DNA of 54,605 nt from Thermodesulfovibrio sp. (GCA_025057595.1 JANXBK010000010.1:1-54605); one strand, 5' to 3'. Positions 34,977-44,437 are shown, numbered from the stretch's first letter. Program-made: numbers and translations. The notes: generated from the sequence alone by a model not told the origin.

Positions 34977-35736
34977 AAAATTAGGACAGCACTTCTTAAG
35001 AAACAAAGAAATTCTTAAAAGGATAGTTGAAGTTTCAGAAATAAACTCCTCAGACACAGTCGTTGAGATAGGCGCAGGAATGGGAGATTTAACAGAGTTT
35101 TTAATAGAAAAAGCTAAAGAGGTTATAGCGATTGAGATTGATCCAGCTTTATTTAAAATTCTCAAGGAAAGATTTTTTAGTAAAGAAAATTTAAAACTCG
35201 TTAATTTAGATGCTCTAAAGTTTCCTTATGAAGAGCTTCCGAATTTTAAGGTTGTAGCAAATATACCCTACTATATAACAAAACCAATAATTTTTAGACT
35301 TATTGAACTAAAAAATCTTTTATCAATGACTGTCACTCTTCAAAAGGAGGTTGCAGAAAGAATTATAGCAAAGCCAAAAACAAAAGCATACTCCCTCTTA
35401 ACCATAATAGTGCAATACTATACAACTGCTGATTTAAAATTTTACATTCCCCCTCATTTTTTTACTCCTCCACCAGAGGTTACCTCTGCTGTAGTAAAAA
35501 TAGACAGAAGAGACACTCCAGCAGTAGAGGTTGAAGATGAAAAACTTTTTTTCAAAGTAGTTAGGTCAGCCTTTAGCAAAAGAAGAAAGACAATTTCTAA
35601 CTCCTTAAAATCCATAGTTGATGAGCCAAAGGCATTTCTTCTAAATATTGGAATTGATCCAATGAAAAGAGCAGAGGAGCTTTCAATTGAGGATTTTGCA
35701 AAAATTTCTAACAGATTGACAATTTTAAAAAAATGA
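34969..35736 (+). CDS. rsmA: 16S rRNA dimethyladenosine transferase
   Basis: Dimethylates two adjacent adenines at the 3' end of 16S rRNA. 255 residues: KKLGQHFLRNKEILKRIVE, SAM motif VVEIGAGMGDLTEFL, catalytic VANIPYYITKPIIF, and the C-terminal helical domain with FSKRRKTISNSLK. GTG start within the end of the lipoprotein gene (8-base overlap). Confidence 0.95.
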   Translation: MGKKLGQHFLRNKEILKRIVEVSEINSSDTVVEIGAGMGDLTEFLIEKAKEVIAIEIDPALFKILKERFFSKENLKLVNLDALKFPYEELPNFKVVANIPYYITKPIIFRLIELKNLLSMTVTLQKEVAERIIAKPKTKAYSLLTIIVQYYTTADLKFYIPPHFFTPPPEVTSAVVKIDRRDTPAVEVEDEKLFFKVVRSAFSKRRKTISNSLKSIVDEPKAFLLNIGIDPMKRAEELSIEDFAKISNRLTILKK

Positions 35737-35775
35737 TACATACTATTTAAACTTTTAAAAAGGGGGGATGTAAAT

Positions 35776-36129
35776 ATGAAGAAGTTACTGATTGTTATGG
35801 TGGTGGTTGCTGTTTTAGCAGCTTTATCCACAGTATCTTTTGCTCAAAGAGGTATGGGTCCAGCTGGACCGTATCCAGCAATTGATCCTCAAAAAGCACA
35901 GCAGTACTGCAAGGAGATTCAGCCACTCTGGCAAAAGGATTTACAGCTAAGAGGAGAAGTTTTAACTTTATGGGCACAACCCAATCCAGATTGGAATGCA
36001 ATTAAGCAAAAAGAACAAGAAAGAGCAGCTCTTAAAGTAGAGATGCATAAGAAAGCTCATGAGATGGGACTTCCCTATGCACCAGCAGGTAAAAGAGGTT
36101 TAAATATTAGAAGAATATGTGGTTGGTAG
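35776..36129 (+). CDS. small secreted Spy/CpxP-like protein
   Basis: 117-residue periplasmic protein: signal peptide about 1-23 (LLIVMVVVAVLAALSTVSFA, cleavage before QRG), a Gly/Pro-rich start, then a mostly helical region rich in Gln, Lys and Glu (AQQYCKEIQPLWQKDLQLRG, KQKEQERAALKVEMHKKAHE). This resembles the Spy/CpxP/ZraP group of periplasmic chaperones or metal sensors; assignment is tentative. Two Cys remain (one in QQYCKE, one near the end in RRICGW). Preceded by a G-rich ribosome binding site. Confidence 0.6.
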   Translation: MKKLLIVMVVVAVLAALSTVSFAQRGMGPAGPYPAIDPQKAQQYCKEIQPLWQKDLQLRGEVLTLWAQPNPDWNAIKQKEQERAALKVEMHKKAHEMGLPYAPAGKRGLNIRRICGW

Positions 36130-36134
36130 AAAGC

Positions 36135-36153
36135 TTGGGGGCATAGCCCCCAA
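36135..36153. terminator. hairpin between convergent genes
   Basis: TTGGGGGC (36135-36142), loop ATA, GCCCCCAA (36146-36153). A perfect 8-bp GC-rich stem with no long T-run on either side. Probably a shared terminator for the small secreted protein and cheW. Confidence 0.6.
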
Positions 36154-36159
36154 ACAAAA

Positions 36160-36678
36160 TTAACTCTCAATAGCAATTTTTTCAGCAGACTCCACCATTT
36201 CAGCAGTTTCCTCTTTACCAATTAATTTATCCATATCAAGAAGGATAATTAGACGATCTTCAAGTTTAGCAATTCCCCAAATGAACTCAGAAGTTACAGA
36301 ACAGGTCATTGGAGGAGGAGGTTCAACTATATTAGTTGAGATTCTTAATACTTCTGAGACAGAGTCTACAATAAGCCCTATTGTAACACCCTGAATATCC
36401 ATGATCATGATTCTTTGTTTTGCTGGATCAGTTGCTTCAGGAAGCCCGAATTTTTTTCTTAAACTTACAACAGGAATAACTTTGCCGCGAAGATTTATAA
36501 CTCCCTCTACATAGTAAGGCGCATTTGGCACTCTTGTTATTTCTTTCATTCTATTTATCTCTTGAACCTTTAAGATATCTACAGCATACTCTTCTTCACC
36601 AAGAGTAAATGTAACAAATTGAAGAATCCTTGCGTCACTGCCCACTTTTTTTTCACTTACTACTAATGAGGATTGCAT
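36160..36678 (-). CDS. cheW: CheW-like coupling protein
   Basis: 172-residue chemotaxis scaffold that links receptors to CheA. Single CheW domain: FVTFTLGEEEYAVDILKVQE, the receptor-contact segment NAPYYVEGVINLRGKVIPVV, GLIVDSVSEVLRI, and IWGIAKLEDRLIILLDMDKL. No cheA, receptor or flagellar gene lies nearby. Good promoter and Shine-Dalgarno sequence (AAAGGAGG) upstream, so it is expressed on its own. Confidence 0.93.
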   Translation of the reverse strand: MQSSLVVSEKKVGSDARILQFVTFTLGEEEYAVDILKVQEINRMKEITRVPNAPYYVEGVINLRGKVIPVVSLRKKFGLPEATDPAKQRIMIMDIQGVTIGLIVDSVSEVLRISTNIVEPPPPMTCSVTSEFIWGIAKLEDRLIILLDMDKLIGKEETAEMVESAEKIAIES

Positions 36679-36709
36679 CTTACCTCCTTTTGAAGATTTT
36701 AATTACAAA

Positions 36710-36738
36710 ATTATATTGAAATCTAACTAATTTTTCAA
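36710..36738 (-). promoter_or_regulatory. promoter of cheW
   Basis: TTGAAA (36738-36733), 17-base spacer, TATAAT (36715-36710) on the minus strand, followed by a leader of about 30 bases with AAAGGAGG. Confidence 0.75.
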
Positions 36739-36760
36739 TAAAACTTCAATCTAAAAAAAA

Positions 36761-37876
36761 TCACTTAGCAAAGCTTTTTCTAAAGCGCCAAACTGAAAAG
36801 CTAAATAAAACTGCTCCAAGAATGATTATTCCTACTATATCGTGCCAAACATATTTTATTCCGTTGCCTTTAAAAAGAACACTGTAGCCAAAATCAATAA
36901 AGTAACGCATAGGAGAAATAAGGCTTAAATACTGCATAACAGGATGCATTGACTCAGGTGGTGTCCATGCACCAGAAAGAAAAAGCATTGGTATTAAAAT
37001 TACAAGCATTAGCATCATTGATTGGGCAAGATTTTTTGCTACCGTTGATATGACAAGTCCAAGAGAGGAGATAGCGAAAACATAAAAAAGCATCACTGGA
37101 TAAAAAAGAAGTAAACTTCCTCTTAATGGTACATTAAATACTCCTTTAAGTATTCCAAAAATACTTATCGGCGAAAGAAGTGCTATAGTGAAAACTGTTG
37201 GAATAATCTTGGCAATAAATATCTCCCATGGTCTTACTGGAGTAACTAGTAATTGCTCAATTGTTCCATGTTCTTTTTCCCTCACCATTGCCGCAGCTGT
37301 TAAAAGAAGAGCTACCATTGTAATCATGTTAAAATACTCAAGCATACTCATAAACCATGATGTCAATGTATTCGGATTAAATTCAACTCTTATTCTTTCC
37401 TCAATTAACTGTAAATTATTGATAAGCTTTCCTGCTTTTCTTTCTAAAATCTCTAAGGAGTACTTATAGGCAATCTCTGAAACATAGGCAACTGCAACAG
37501 TGGCTGTCATAGACATTGTTCCATCAATAATTATTTGTATTTTTGCATCACCCTTATCAATTTTCCTTTTAAGGTCAGGTGGAATAATCACTGCCATTGA
37601 TGCTTTTGCAGTGTCAAGCCAGTAAAGTAACTCTCTGTCACTTTCAGCATAGGAGATAATCTTAAAGTAGGGTTTTTGAAATCTACTTATTAGTTCTCTA
37701 CTTTCTTTTGTCTTACTCATATCGTAAATAACTATAGGAAAATTTTTTACTTCCATTGTAAATCCACTTCCTGCTGTATAAATTGCACCTGTGAATGCCC
37801 AAAGAAGTATGAAAACTAAAGCTTTGTCTCTTATAAGATGAAGAAACTCTTTTTTTACTAAACTAATAACTCTCAT
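36761..37876 (-). CDS. ABC-2 type exporter permease (distal)
   Basis: 371-residue membrane permease of the YbhR/YhhJ type: one N-terminal helix, a large extracytoplasmic domain (about 45-165), and five C-terminal helices. KEFLHLIRDKALVFILLWAF at the start and REKEHGTIEQLLVTPVRPWE after the second helix are family signatures. With its partner at 37876 it forms the membrane pore of the four-gene exporter. Adjacent genes overlap by one base. Confidence 0.9.
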   Translation of the reverse strand: MRVISLVKKEFLHLIRDKALVFILLWAFTGAIYTAGSGFTMEVKNFPIVIYDMSKTKESRELISRFQKPYFKIISYAESDRELLYWLDTAKASMAVIIPPDLKRKIDKGDAKIQIIIDGTMSMTATVAVAYVSEIAYKYSLEILERKAGKLINNLQLIEERIRVEFNPNTLTSWFMSMLEYFNMITMVALLLTAAAMVREKEHGTIEQLLVTPVRPWEIFIAKIIPTVFTIALLSPISIFGILKGVFNVPLRGSLLLFYPVMLFYVFAISSLGLVISTVAKNLAQSMMLMLVILIPMLFLSGAWTPPESMHPVMQYLSLISPMRYFIDFGYSVLFKGNGIKYVWHDIVGIIILGAVLFSFSVWRFRKSFAK

Positions 37877-38991
37877 TATCCAATTCTCTTGCGGAAAAAG
37901 ATTATAGCTAAAGTATAAACCACAGCTGCATAAAGGCTAAGTGAGATTAAATCTGTAACATAGTTTTCTATGCCTATTCCTTTAAGATATACTCCTCTTA
38001 CAATATCCATAAAATAGGAGGCAGGAATTATTTTACTAATTAATTGTCCTGTTTTAGACATAGCTGTAGTGGGAGAAAAGTATCCTGAATAAATAAAGGA
38101 AGGTATAATTGTTCCAATAAAGGCTATCAACATTGCTGTTATTTGAGTTTTTGCTGCTACTGAGATAAGCACTCCGACTCCTACTGTACAGAAAAGATAG
38201 AGAATTGTTGAAAATGTAAGAAAAAGAAAGCTTCCGATGAATTTTGTCTTAAAAAGAGCAATCGTAAGTATGAAAATAATTAAATAAGTAATAAAAGAAA
38301 CTGAAATATAAGGAATTGCTTTTCCGAAAACTACTTCCCAAGGCTTTACAGGACTGCAATATAAATTAAAAATGCTTCCAGATTCTTTTTCTCTTACAAT
38401 AATTAATGAAGCAAGTAAAACCGAGTAGAACATAAGTGTTGTAACAAGCTCACCAGGAAGGATAAAGTTTTTACTTTCCAACGTAGGATTATACCATGCT
38501 CTCATCTCTACTGATATAGGAAATTTAATTTGACTCATACTTTCCTTAAGAATTTTTTCATTAAACTGATTATTTATTGCTGATACATAACCTTTCATAA
38601 CCTCTGCTCTCATAGGAAATGAGCCATCTATGAGAACTTGCACTTGTGTGGAGTTGCCACTGTAAAGCTTTCTTGAAAAATCTGGTGGTATGACTATAAC
38701 TATACGACACTCTCCAGACTTAATGAGCTCCTCTGCATCCCTGTATGAATCAATGAGTCTATGAAGTTTAAAGTATTCAGAGTTTGTAAAGGAGTCTCTA
38801 TACTCTCTACTTAACTTTGTTTTATCATAATCAATAAAAGAGACAGGAATATTTTTCACATCAAGAATCAATCCGTAGCCCATAAGAATAATAATCACTA
38901 CAGGCACAACAAGGGCAAAGGAAAGGTAAAGAGGATCGCGCAAAAGCTCTTTGAACTCCTTCTTCAGTATAGCGATAACTCTTCTAAACAT
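37876..38991 (-). CDS. ABC-2 type exporter permease (proximal)
   Basis: 371 residues, a paralogue of the neighbouring permease with the same topology. KEFKELLRDPLYLSFALVVP and REKESGSIFNLYCSPVKPWE are the matching signatures. The two permeases probably heterodimerise (YbhS/YbhR pattern). Overlaps the ATPase gene by eight bases. Confidence 0.9.
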   Translation of the reverse strand: MFRRVIAILKKEFKELLRDPLYLSFALVVPVVIIILMGYGLILDVKNIPVSFIDYDKTKLSREYRDSFTNSEYFKLHRLIDSYRDAEELIKSGECRIVIVIPPDFSRKLYSGNSTQVQVLIDGSFPMRAEVMKGYVSAINNQFNEKILKESMSQIKFPISVEMRAWYNPTLESKNFILPGELVTTLMFYSVLLASLIIVREKESGSIFNLYCSPVKPWEVVFGKAIPYISVSFITYLIIFILTIALFKTKFIGSFLFLTFSTILYLFCTVGVGVLISVAAKTQITAMLIAFIGTIIPSFIYSGYFSPTTAMSKTGQLISKIIPASYFMDIVRGVYLKGIGIENYVTDLISLSLYAAVVYTLAIIFFRKRIG

Positions 38992-40732
38992 TAGGGATCT
39001 TGCTGACAGAGAATAAATTTCTTTTTTCTGTTTCTTTTATATAGTCAACAAAAGCTTCTTGTAGGGGAACAGAGATTAAAGAGACTTCAAACTGTTTAAC
39101 TCCTGCATCTTTTAATAACTCAATAAGCCTTTGCTGAGTCTTTTCAGGTTCAAAGGTGCGAAGAAATATCTTATTTCCGTATATTGATATATCTTTGTAG
39201 TTTTTTATAAGTAAATCATAGGTTTCCATAAATTTTTCAGTTTTAACCTGAATTAGACTACCTGAGATTTTTTCAGAGTTTTTCTTTATCTCTTCAGGAC
39301 TTCCATCTGCGATAATACGTCCCTGATGCATAAGGCAAAGTCTATCACAGTTTTCTGCCTCATCCATATAGTGGGTTGATACAATTACTGTAGTGTTGTA
39401 ATTTCTTGAAAGCTCAAAAATTATCCTCCAGAAACTTCTCCTTGCAACAGGGTCAACACCACTTGTTGGCTCATCAAGAAACAGTATAGGTGGCTTATGT
39501 AAGATCGCACAGGCAAGAGCTATTCTTTGTCTTATCCCGACTGGAAGATCCTTAGTTAGTCTTCCTTCAACTTCTTTAAGTCCGAGTAATTCAATTATTT
39601 CGTTAAAATTGTTACTTTTTGCATTATAGAGTCCTGCATAAAGTTTCATATTTTCTGCTACAGTAAGGTCTTTGTAAAGAGAGAATCTTTGTGACATATA
39701 ACCAATGATGGACCAGACTTTGTTTTTCTCCCTTTTTACATCAAGACCATAAATAGTAATATCACCCTCTGTTGGAGCAATAAGTCCACACATCATTTTT
39801 ATAAGAGTTGTCTTTCCTGCTCCGTTTGGTCCAAGAAGTCCGAGTACTTCTCCTCTTTTTACTTCTAAATTTACAGAGTCAACAGCTTTGAATTTTCCAA
39901 ATATTTTTGTTACTGAACGACATGAAATTATTGAGTTTAAACTTTCAGCTTTAGTCTTTTGCTGCACTTTAATTTTAAGGGACTGAAAAGAGTCTTCTTT
40001 GTTGTCTTCTGTCACTTTTTTTATAAAAACTTCCTCTAAATTACCTAACTGTTCAGGTTTACCTTGAAGAAGTATTTTCCCTTCATGCATTAAAGCTACT
40101 TTATGGCATCTTTCTGCTTCATCCATGTAAGATGTAGTCAGCAATACAGTAACTCCTCTTTCTCTTACAACTCCATGAATGATGCTCCAGAAGTCCTGTC
40201 TTGAAAGAGGATCTACTCCAGTGGTTGGCTCATCAAGAAGAATTATATCAGGCAGATGTAGCAGTGTGCATACAACTGCAAGCTTTTGTCTCATTCCTCC
40301 AGAAAGTGCTTTTGCCTGTCTTTGAACAAAAGGAGCAAGCCTTGTTATCTCAAGTAGGAGTTTTTTATTTTTTTCAAATATATCATCAGGGATGAGTCTT
40401 AAACCTCTAAAAAACTCAATATTTTCCTCAACTGAAAGAGAGTCATATAGATTTAATCCTAACCCCTGAGGCATGTAGCCAACAGTAGCCTTTACTTTCT
40501 CTGGATTTTTAATAACATCAATATTATTTATGAATACTTTACCGCTGTCTGCCCTAAGTACTCCAGCAAGAATTTGTATTATTGTGGTTTTTCCTGCGCC
40601 ATCAGGACCGATAATTCCAAAGACTTCACCCCTATTTACACAAAAGGAGACACTATCAACTGCTTTTATTTTTTTGTAGCTTTTACAGAGATTCTCAACT
40701 TTTATTACCGGATTTAATAGGGTTTTATCCAT
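38984..40732 (-). CDS. double ABC ATPase of an exporter (YbhF-like)
   Basis: About 582 residues with two fused nucleotide-binding domains. NBD1: Walker A GPDGAGKTTII, signature LSGGMRQKLAVV, Walker B IILLDEPTTGVDP. NBD2: Walker A GPNGAGKTTLIKM, Walker B ILFLDEPTSGVDP, but its signature is altered to LPVGIRQRIALA. That makes one ATP site likely non-standard. I place the start at the ATG (40732); an in-frame GTG lies at 40750 inside the hlyD end. Energises export by the two permeases. Confidence 0.9.
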   Translation of the reverse strand: MDKTLLNPVIKVENLCKSYKKIKAVDSVSFCVNRGEVFGIIGPDGAGKTTIIQILAGVLRADSGKVFINNIDVIKNPEKVKATVGYMPQGLGLNLYDSLSVEENIEFFRGLRLIPDDIFEKNKKLLLEITRLAPFVQRQAKALSGGMRQKLAVVCTLLHLPDIILLDEPTTGVDPLSRQDFWSIIHGVVRERGVTVLLTTSYMDEAERCHKVALMHEGKILLQGKPEQLGNLEEVFIKKVTEDNKEDSFQSLKIKVQQKTKAESLNSIISCRSVTKIFGKFKAVDSVNLEVKRGEVLGLLGPNGAGKTTLIKMMCGLIAPTEGDITIYGLDVKREKNKVWSIIGYMSQRFSLYKDLTVAENMKLYAGLYNAKSNNFNEIIELLGLKEVEGRLTKDLPVGIRQRIALACAILHKPPILFLDEPTSGVDPVARRSFWRIIFELSRNYNTTVIVSTHYMDEAENCDRLCLMHQGRIIADGSPEEIKKNSEKISGSLIQVKTEKFMETYDLLIKNYKDISIYGNKIFLRTFEPEKTQQRLIELLKDAGVKQFEVSLISVPLQEAFVDYIKETEKRNLFSVSKIPNV

Positions 40733-41664
40733 TCTGCAGATTCTTTCCACTTTATAACTACATCTGCTGGCATTCCAGGCTTAAGAACTCCTTGAGGATT
40801 GTCAACTGAGACTTCTACTCCAAACACAAGTTTTACTCGTTCCTGTCTTGTTTCAACATTCTTTGGAGTGAATTCTGCTTGTTCATAAATCTTTGTAACT
40901 TTACCGTTGAAATACTTATCAGGATAGGCATCTATGTACACTCTTGCAGGAAGCCCAATTTTTATCTTTCCAATCTCGGGTTCAGGTACATAAACTTTAA
41001 CATAAAGCCTGTTTAAGTCAACAATAACATATAATAGACTGCCTGGATTTACAACCTCACCAACTTCAACTGGTCTGCTCAATACCACTCCAGCTGAGGG
41101 TGAGTAAATTTTAGTTTCCTTTAAATCAGCTTGAACTTCCAGAAGTCTTTGTTGTAAAGCTCTGCAGTTTGCCTCAGCTTGAGCTATAGCTTTAGAGGCT
41201 GCCTCCACTTCTGCAGCTGCAGATTCATACTGCATCTTAACTTTATCAAAATCGCTTTTAGAGATTAGTTCTTCCCTTATAAGACTGCTGTAGCGCTCAT
41301 AATCTTTTTTTGCTTTTTCATAGGATGCTTTTGCCTTTACAAGATTTGCTTGAGCTTGAGCCAAAGCAGAGTAAGAGGCATTTAGTGTTTCAGCTGTAGC
41401 TTTATATCTTGCAATAAGTTGTTCTGAGTCGAGCTCACAAAGAAGCTCTTCAGCTTTTACACTTTCTCCCTCATCTTTGTAAAGCTTTATAATTCTGCCT
41501 TGAATTTTTGGTGCTATGTCTATCTGTCTTCCTTCAATTCTTCCACTAAGAATAATAACTCCTTCAGGAGTTTTTTCTGATTTTGTGATAACACTGTAAA
41601 GGATTATAAAAAAAAGAGTTAAAATAAAAAGAAGTATCAGAAACTTTTTTATTTTTGGCAGCAT
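40714..41664 (-). CDS. HlyD-family periplasmic adaptor of the exporter
   Basis: Membrane-fusion protein, 316 residues from ATG 41664. One N-terminal membrane anchor (FLILLFILTLFFIILYSVIT), a lipoyl half-motif (GRIIKLYKDEGESVKAEELL), a long alpha-helical hairpin (about 85-180), a second lipoyl half (KIYSPSAGVVLSRPVEVGEV) and a beta-barrel domain. It would join the ABC exporter to an outer-membrane TolC channel; a TolC-family gene lies at 50594. The upstream ATG at 41679 is unlikely because TGG-TAAAAT (41678-41670) overlaps it and stands five bases before 41664. Confidence 0.9.
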   Translation of the reverse strand: MLPKIKKFLILLFILTLFFIILYSVITKSEKTPEGVIILSGRIEGRQIDIAPKIQGRIIKLYKDEGESVKAEELLCELDSEQLIARYKATAETLNASYSALAQAQANLVKAKASYEKAKKDYERYSSLIREELISKSDFDKVKMQYESAAAEVEAASKAIAQAEANCRALQQRLLEVQADLKETKIYSPSAGVVLSRPVEVGEVVNPGSLLYVIVDLNRLYVKVYVPEPEIGKIKIGLPARVYIDAYPDKYFNGKVTKIYEQAEFTPKNVETRQERVKLVFGVEVSVDNPQGVLKPGMPADVVIKWKESAEWIKPY

Positions 41665-41711
41665 TAAATATTTTACCATTTTTAAGGATAGTTTCAGGTA
41701 TGAGATTTTTA

Positions 41712-41740
41712 TTGAATCTGTAAGCTTTTTTTGTTATTAT
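41712..41740 (+). promoter_or_regulatory. promoter of thrS
   Basis: TTGAAT (41712-41717), 17-base spacer, TATTAT (41735-41740). Initiation near 41747 leaves only a few bases before the Shine-Dalgarno AAGGAGGT (41751-41758). Confidence 0.75.
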
Positions 41741-41767
41741 ATTTAAAAAGAAGGAGGTAGACAAGGT

Positions 41768-43657
41768 ATTAAAGTTAGATTAGAAAACGAAGTTTTTAAT
41801 ATTGAGCGTAAAGATTTAGAAAAATTTCTTAAAGAAAAAAATATTATAGCAGTTAAGGTCAATGGTGAATTAAAGGATCTTTTCTATATATTCTCACTTA
41901 ATGAGGACAATCAAATAGAGTTAATTCCTGAACAAAGCAAAGAAGGAGTTGAAATTCTAAGACATAGTACAGCTCATGTTATGGCTCACGCAGTCAAAGA
42001 GCTTTTTCCAGATGTTAAAGTTGCTATTGGCCCTGCTATTGAAGATGGATTTTACTATGATTTTGACAAAGAGGAGCCCTTTACAGAAGAAGATTTATCT
42101 AAAATTGAAAAAAGAATGAGAGAAATTATAAAAGCAAAAAATCCTTTCAGAAGAAAAGATATCAAGAAGCAGGAGGCAGTCAAGCTTTTTGAATCTTTAG
42201 GTGAGACTTATAAAATAGAGATACTTAATGAGATAGAAGATGAAGAAGTATCTCTTTATGAAGAGGGTAGTTTTATAGATCTTTGTAGAGGTCCTCATGT
42301 TCCACATACAGGATATATTAAAGCTTTCAAACTTCTTTCTGTAGCAGGAGCCTATTGGCGTGGAGATGAAAGAAATAAGATGCTACAAAGAATTTATGGA
42401 ACTGCTTTTACTACTGAGCAGGAACTCAAAAAGTATCTCGAGTTTCTTGAAGAGATAAAAAGAAGAGATCATAGAAGGCTTGGCAAACAACTTAAAATTT
42501 TTGAGATCAATGAAGAAGTAGGCCCTGGTTTAATAATATGGTTACCTGCTGGTGCAGTATTAAGAAAAATTATTGAAGATTTTTGGAAAGAAGAGCATAT
42601 TAAAGCTGGATATCAACTTCTTTATACTCCCCATATTGCAAAACTTGAGCTTTGGGGCAAAAGCGGTCATCTTGATTTTTATAGAGAAAACATGTTTTCT
42701 CCAATGTATATAGATGATATAGCCTATCAGCTTAAACCAATGAACTGTCCTTTTCATATACAAGTTTATAAATCAGAGATAAGAAGCTATAGAGATCTTC
42801 CACTAAGATTTGCTGAGCTTGGAACTGTTTACAGATATGAGCGTTCAGGAGTTTTACATGGGCTTTTAAGAGTTAGAGGATTTACTCAAGATGATGCACA
42901 TATTTTCTGCACTGAGGAGCAACTGGAGGAGGAGATTCAGAAAGTTCTTGATTTTACAATTTTTATTCTTTCAACTTTTGGTTTTGACTCCTATGAGATT
43001 TATCTGTCTACAAGACCTGAAAAATATGTGGGAAGCCTTGAGAACTGGCAAAAAGCCACCTTAGCTCTTGAAGATGCTTTAAAAAGAAGGGAGTTGCCCT
43101 ACAGAGTTGATCCAGGAGAGGGAGTTTTTTATGGTCCAAAGATTGATATAAAGATTAAAGATGTTCTTGGAAGAGCATGGCAGTGTAGCACAATTCAAGT
43201 GGATTTTAATATTCCTGAAAGATTTGATATTGTCTATACAGGCAAAGATGGGAAATTCCATCGTCCCATAATGATTCATAGGGCTCTTATGGGTTCTTTA
43301 GAAAGATTCATCGGAGTTTTAATTGAGCATTATGCAGGTGCTTTTCCTTTGTGGTTGTCGCCGGTTCAAGTTGAAGTAATGTCCATATCAGAAAAACAAC
43401 GAGATTATGCAGAGCAGATATACAATATCTTTAAGAATCAAGGTTTCAGGGTAAAACTTAATGTAGAAAGTGAAAAAATAGGATACAAAATAAGACAGGC
43501 AACTTTAAATAAAATTCCTTATATGATTATAGTTGGAGAAAAAGAAAAGGAAAGCGGAAAGATTACTGTGAGGAGTAGAGAAGGTGAAAACTATGAGCTT
43601 TTATCAGTAGAGGATTTTATTGAAAAATTAAAATATTTAAATCAAAGGAGGTGTTAA
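41768..43657 (+). CDS. thrS: threonyl-tRNA synthetase, ATT start
   Basis: Charges tRNA-Thr. The conserved frame begins before the first ATG (41981), and the TGS domain is complete from [20 protein letters not shown]. No ATG, GTG or TTG occurs in frame before 41981, so ATT at 41768, nine bases after AAGGAGGT, is the likely start, giving 629 residues. Domains: TGS about 1-60, editing/SAD 70-230 ([20 protein letters not shown], and C/H residues in [14 protein letters not shown]), catalytic core with zinc-binding [13 protein letters not shown] and [20 protein letters not shown], and C-terminal anticodon domain. Followed at once by infC. Confidence 0.93.
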   Translation: MKVRLENEVFNIERKDLEKFLKEKNIIAVKVNGELKDLFYIFSLNEDNQIELIPEQSKEGVEILRHSTAHVMAHAVKELFPDVKVAIGPAIEDGFYYDFDKEEPFTEEDLSKIEKRMREIIKAKNPFRRKDIKKQEAVKLFESLGETYKIEILNEIEDEEVSLYEEGSFIDLCRGPHVPHTGYIKAFKLLSVAGAYWRGDERNKMLQRIYGTAFTTEQELKKYLEFLEEIKRRDHRRLGKQLKIFEINEEVGPGLIIWLPAGAVLRKIIEDFWKEEHIKAGYQLLYTPHIAKLELWGKSGHLDFYRENMFSPMYIDDIAYQLKPMNCPFHIQVYKSEIRSYRDLPLRFAELGTVYRYERSGVLHGLLRVRGFTQDDAHIFCTEEQLEEEIQKVLDFTIFILSTFGFDSYEIYLSTRPEKYVGSLENWQKATLALEDALKRRELPYRVDPGEGVFYGPKIDIKIKDVLGRAWQCSTIQVDFNIPERFDIVYTGKDGKFHRPIMIHRALMGSLERFIGVLIEHYAGAFPLWLSPVQVEVMSISEKQRDYAEQIYNIFKNQGFRVKLNVESEKIGYKIRQATLNKIPYMIIVGEKEKESGKITVRSREGENYELLSVEDFIEKLKYLNQRRC

Positions 43658-43658
43658 A

Positions 43659-44165
43659 ATAGCAACAAAGGACATAAGAGTAAACGAAGCAATCAAAGCT
43701 AAGGAAGTAAGACTAATTGATGAAAATGGAAAACAGATTGGCATAGTAAACATAAGAGAGGCACTTCAGATTGCAAAAGACAGAGGATATGATCTTGTAG
43801 AGGTTGCTCCAAATGCGAATCCACCTGTTTGCAAAATAATGGATTATGGAAGATATAAATATCAACTTGAAAAAAAGCTTTCCCATAAGAGGACACCATC
43901 AGTAAAGGAGATCAAAATAAGACCACAGATTTCAGACCATGATCTTCAGCTAAAGGTAAGACATATTAAAAGATTTCTTCAGGATGGAGACAAAGCAAGA
44001 GTGATACTGTTTTTCAAAGGAAGAGAGATCGTTCATCCTGAGTTTGGTATGAGAGTTTTTGATAAAATAAAGGCTCTTTTAGCCGATACAGCTCATAGGA
44101 TAGAACAAGAGCCTCGTTTAGAAGGCAGTAACATAAGTATGATCATTGCACCTTCAAAAGATTGA
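43659..44165 (+). CDS. infC: translation initiation factor IF-3, ATA start
   Basis: 168 residues. The conserved N-terminus (ATKDIRVNEAIKAKEVRLID) starts well before the first ATG (43839). The only start candidate after the Shine-Dalgarno AAAGGAGGTG is ATA at 43659. Rare AUU/AUC/AUA starts on infC are known to let IF-3 repress its own synthesis by rejecting weak start codons. N-domain about 1-75, linker KKLSHKRTP, C-domain with KEIKIRPQISDHDLQLKVRH. The thrS stop lies inside the same ribosome binding region. Confidence 0.94.
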   Translation: MATKDIRVNEAIKAKEVRLIDENGKQIGIVNIREALQIAKDRGYDLVEVAPNANPPVCKIMDYGRYKYQLEKKLSHKRTPSVKEIKIRPQISDHDLQLKVRHIKRFLQDGDKARVILFFKGREIVHPEFGMRVFDKIKALLADTAHRIEQEPRLEGSNISMIIAPSKD

Positions 44166-44211
44166 TAAAATTGTTTTTAATCTATTAAAATAGTACTCTG
44201 AATTTTAATAG
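44162..44211 (+). promoter_or_regulatory. promoter and inverted repeat in front of rpmI
   Basis: A possible promoter TTGATA (44162-44167), 18 bases, TAAAAT (44186-44191). A perfect 10-bp inverted repeat, CTATTAAAAT (44182-44191) and ATTTTAATAG (44202-44211), loop AGTACTCTGA, reaches the first G of the Shine-Dalgarno GGAGG. It could act as an RNA operator or as a DNA operator over the -10. Confidence 0.5.
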
Positions 44212-44221
44212 GAGGTTTATA

Positions 44222-44422
44222 ATGCCAAAGCTTAAGACTCATAAAGGTGCGGCAAAGAGGTTTAAAGTAACTGCTACAGGTAAGATAATGAGAAGAAAGG
44301 CATTTAGAAGACATCTTTTTACAGGAAAGCCTTCAAAAAGAACAAGAGCATTGAAACATCCTACAGAAGTAGATAAAACTCAATACAAGGCAATGAAGTC
44401 TTTACTGCCCTATGAATTCTGA
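44222..44422 (+). CDS. rpmI: 50S ribosomal protein L35
   Basis: 66-residue basic protein: [20 protein letters not shown], then [20 protein letters not shown] and [16 protein letters not shown] at the end. Preceded by GGAGG. Normally followed by rplT; here rpmH follows instead. Confidence 0.96.
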   Translation: MPKLKTHKGAAKRFKVTATGKIMRRKAFRRHLFTGKPSKRTRALKHPTEVDKTQYKAMKSLLPYEF

Positions 44423-44437
44423 TAAGGAGGTGCTCAT

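Noticed and set aside
41981-43657. thrS starting at the first ATG
   Set aside because: It would remove the complete TGS domain that is visible in frame upstream to 41768.
43839-44165. infC starting at the first ATG
   Set aside because: It would remove the conserved N-terminal domain; the frame continues to the ATA at 43659 behind a strong Shine-Dalgarno sequence.
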